Origin: Viridibacterium sediminicola
GTDB taxonomy: Bacteria > Pseudomonadota > Gammaproteobacteria > Burkholderiales > Rhodocyclaceae
Direction: 5' to 3'
Assembly: GCF_039631295.1 (NCBI RefSeq)
Contig: NZ_JBDIVE010000013.1
Coordinates: forward strand, 1-64,000
DNA: 64,000 bases
Of this stretch, positions 62,547 to 64,000 are shown in pieces (position 1 is the first letter of the stretch; the number at the start of each line of letters is the position of its first letter). The position numbers and the translations under genes were made by a program. Under the pieces are notes generated by a model. The model was not told where the DNA came from. It saw nothing but the letters and a program-made list of their open reading frames with translations, and did no database searches.

Positions 62547-62941
62547 TCTATGTCGACACCTGCCTGGTGATCTACGCCTTTGAAGATGACCCGCTATTCG
62601 GTGCTCGCGCACGCGCAGCCCTCGCCACCCAGGTGGCAGACCGCCTCGCGATATCGCCGCTGGTCAAATTCGAATGTCTGGTCGCGCCGATGAAACACGG
62701 CAATCTCGTGCTGCAACGCTACTACGAGGAAGGGCTGCAGCACTTCGCGCAGCTGGACATGCCGGAAGCGGTATTCATTCAGGGCGCGCAATTGCGCGCG
62801 CGCTTCGGCCTCAAGACGCCAGACGCCTTGCATCTGGCGACGGCGCAGCATCACGGCTGCGATGCACTGTGGACCAATGATGAACGCCTGGCACAGGCTG
62901 CGCATGGCCTGGCGATCAACGTGCTGGCGACCACCGTTTGA
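62543..62941 (+). CDS. VapC-type PIN domain toxin
   Basis: A PIN ribonuclease of 132 residues. The acidic metal-binding residues are visible: Asp in MIYVDTCLVIYAF, Glu in KFECLVAP, Asp in LKTPDALHLATA and Asp in WTNDERL. VapC toxins cut tRNA or rRNA when the antitoxin is lost. The ATG at 62543 is preferred to a GTG 6 bp upstream, which would add two residues. Here it is paired with a Phd/YefM-type antitoxin, a common mix. Confidence 0.94.
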   Translation: MIYVDTCLVIYAFEDDPLFGARARAALATQVADRLAISPLVKFECLVAPMKHGNLVLQRYYEEGLQHFAQLDMPEAVFIQGAQLRARFGLKTPDALHLATAQHHGCDALWTNDERLAQAAHGLAINVLATTV

Positions 62942-62986
62942 TCATCAAAATCTGGCAACGCAAGGCCTGAGCCTCTCACCGTTCGC

Positions 62987-63038
62987 TAGCGCGCGTTCAC
63001 ATTCACCCAGCGGATTGCGTGAACGTAAACACGCCCTA
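62987..63038. mobile_element. Short copy of the MITE-like element
   Basis: These 52 bp begin TAGCGCGCGTTCACATTCAC and end AAACACGCCCTA. The internal block GTTCACATTCACCC-GCGGATTGCGT matches the left end of the element at 24225 with one mismatch over 26 bp, and the right end matches its right terminus. The ~220-bp interior is missing. It lies 46 bp after the toxin gene. Confidence 0.7.
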
Positions 63039-63050
63039 GGCTAGGCTCGG

Positions 63051-63095
63051 AGCGCAGCGGAATCCGGGAGCGCCTTCAAGGCAAGGACCTGAACC
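63051..63095 (+). repeat. Right copy of the ~45-bp imperfect direct repeat
   Basis: Same orientation as 62137-62180 with eight mismatches and one gap. Together the two copies bracket the toxin-antitoxin genes and the short palindromic element, a unit of roughly 0.9 kb. Confidence 0.6.
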
Positions 63096-63146
63096 CGGAT
63101 GACGCGAACGCCTCCAGCCGGGCGATTTGCTGATCACGCGCGCTGC

Positions 63147-64000
63147 TCAGGCCCTCAGCATCTGCACAACGACCTTGCCTTTGGCCCGGCCTTGCTCCAG
63201 ATAGGCAAGCGCCTCAAGAGTCTGGGCGAAGGGAAATACCCTGTCGATCACCGGGCGGATGTGGCCTGCCTCCAGCAGCTTGCTAATCTGCGAGAGCTGG
63301 CGGCCATCAGCGCGCACGAAGAGGAATGAGTAGGCGGCGCCGCGCTGCCGCGCTCGCCGGATGATCTTGCTGCTCAACAAACCGAACAAGCACTTCAGCA
63401 CGAAGTTCATGCCTCGCTTGCGGGCGAACGCGGCGTCAGGCGGGCCGACCAGCGAGATGACCTGGCTATCGGGCTTCAGGATCTGCAGCGACTTCTCGAT
63501 GCCGTCGCCACGCACGGTGCCCAGCACCATGTCATAGCCCTGCAAGGTCTGCTCGAACGCCTGCTTTTTGTAATCGATGATCTCGTCCGCACCGAGGCGC
63601 TTCACCAGATCCAGATTGCCGGTGCTGGTCGTTGTACCGACCTTGGCGCCGAAATGTTTGGCGAGCTGGATGGCGAAGGTGCCGATGCCGCCCGAGCCTG
63701 CGGGAATGAATACCTTGTGACCGGGTTGTATATCTGCGCGCACACGCAGGGCTTGCCAGGCGGTGAGCCCGACCATCGGGATCGAGGCGGCTTCCACGAA
63801 GTCCAGATTGGCCGGCTTGAGCGCCGCAGCGCGCTCGGGCACCACGGCAAAATCGGCAAGCGACCCGATGCCCAGATCGAAAAGGCTGGCAAAAATAGCG
63901 TCGCCCACCTTGAAGCGCGTGACGCGACTGCCCACTTCCACCACCACACCGGCCAGATCGCTGCCCATCGTCGCCGGCAGCTGGAACTTCAGGATGGGCT
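63147..64000 (-). CDS. Zinc-binding dehydrogenase/quinone reductase family, partial
   Basis: The last ~284 codons of an MDR-superfamily NAD(P)H oxidoreductase; the N-terminus lies beyond the right edge. The frame stays open through 64000 (ILKFQLPATMGSDLAGVVVEVG), so an in-frame ATG at 63968 is internal. The nucleotide-binding motif AGSGGIGTFAIQLAKHFGA is present. No zinc ligands typical of alcohol dehydrogenases are seen in the visible part, which favours quinone-oxidoreductase-type members. The C-terminus ends GRAKGKVVVQMLRA, usual for this group. Confidence 0.92.
   Translation of the reverse strand, partial: PILKFQLPATMGSDLAGVVVEVGSRVTRFKVGDAIFASLFDLGIGSLADFAVVPERAAALKPANLDFVEAASIPMVGLTAWQALRVRADIQPGHKVFIPAGSGGIGTFAIQLAKHFGAKVGTTTSTGNLDLVKRLGADEIIDYKKQAFEQTLQGYDMVLGTVRGDGIEKSLQILKPDSQVISLVGPPDAAFARKRGMNFVLKCLFGLLSSKIIRRARQRGAAYSFLFVRADGRQLSQISKLLEAGHIRPVIDRVFPFAQTLEALAYLEQGRAKGKVVVQMLRA

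Overview
This is a 64 kb GC-rich stretch of bacterial chromosome. It is densely coded and contains one tRNA gene, no rRNA and no complete insertion sequence or prophage. The gene set suggests a Gram-negative betaproteobacterium: a Lap-type surface adhesin system, NrdA with an ATP-cone, a lysine/alanine-rich histone H1-like protein ending in an AWPFPSG-type tail, Nnr/AmpD, YejABEF and a DctPQM TRAP system. The order within that class cannot be fixed from the sequence alone.

Layout. (1) 1-9.4 kb: the C-terminal part of a giant RTX adhesin, followed by LapD-like, LapG-like and LapE/TolC-like genes. Together they form a type I-secreted, c-di-GMP-gated adhesin module. (2) 9.4-17.7 kb: slyX, a large AsmA/DUF748 envelope protein, rlmJ, a PsiF-repeat protein, a glutathione peroxidase, an unrecognised 327-residue protein and an M20 amidohydrolase. 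(3) 17.8-24.2 kb: a complete yejABEF peptide/microcin C-type ABC importer and an AraC/GyrI-like regulator. The stop codon of that regulator lies inside a 271-bp MITE-like palindromic element. (4) 24.5-35 kb: a CE12-type SGNH esterase, etfBA with a small unknown gene, a Met/His-rich EF-hand protein, dsbB, an IclR regulator, a PBP7-type endopeptidase, a malic enzyme and a lytic transglycosylase. (5) 35.2-41.1 kb: a histone H1-like gene and nrdB/nrdA, with a tandem NrdR-box region upstream of nrdA. (6) 41.3-50.6 kb: ampD, nnr, the SUMT gene cobA, an HSL-type esterase, a transglutaminase-like protein, dctPQM with its likely GntR regulator, and tRNA-Leu(CAA). (7) 50.6-56.1 kb: the conserved queA-tgt-yajC-secD-secF block. 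(8) 56.2-62.1 kb: an AraC regulator and a molybdenum hydroxylase operon (iorA/iorB-like, xdhC, mocA-like, cyclophilin-like). (9) 62.1-64 kb: a Phd/VapC-type toxin-antitoxin pair between imperfect direct repeats, a short copy of the palindromic element, and a truncated quinone-reductase-type dehydrogenase.

Most of the window is well-understood housekeeping or transport DNA. The least-explained parts are the MITE-like element and its short second copy, the repeat-flanked toxin-antitoxin islet, the NTF2-like tail on the LapE homologue, two unrecognised proteins (327 and 94 residues), and several structured non-coding regions (nrdA-nrdB, the lytic transglycosylase leader, the dctP upstream region). 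I found no clear-cut new multi-gene system. All family assignments come from reading motifs and gene order; no database search was run.
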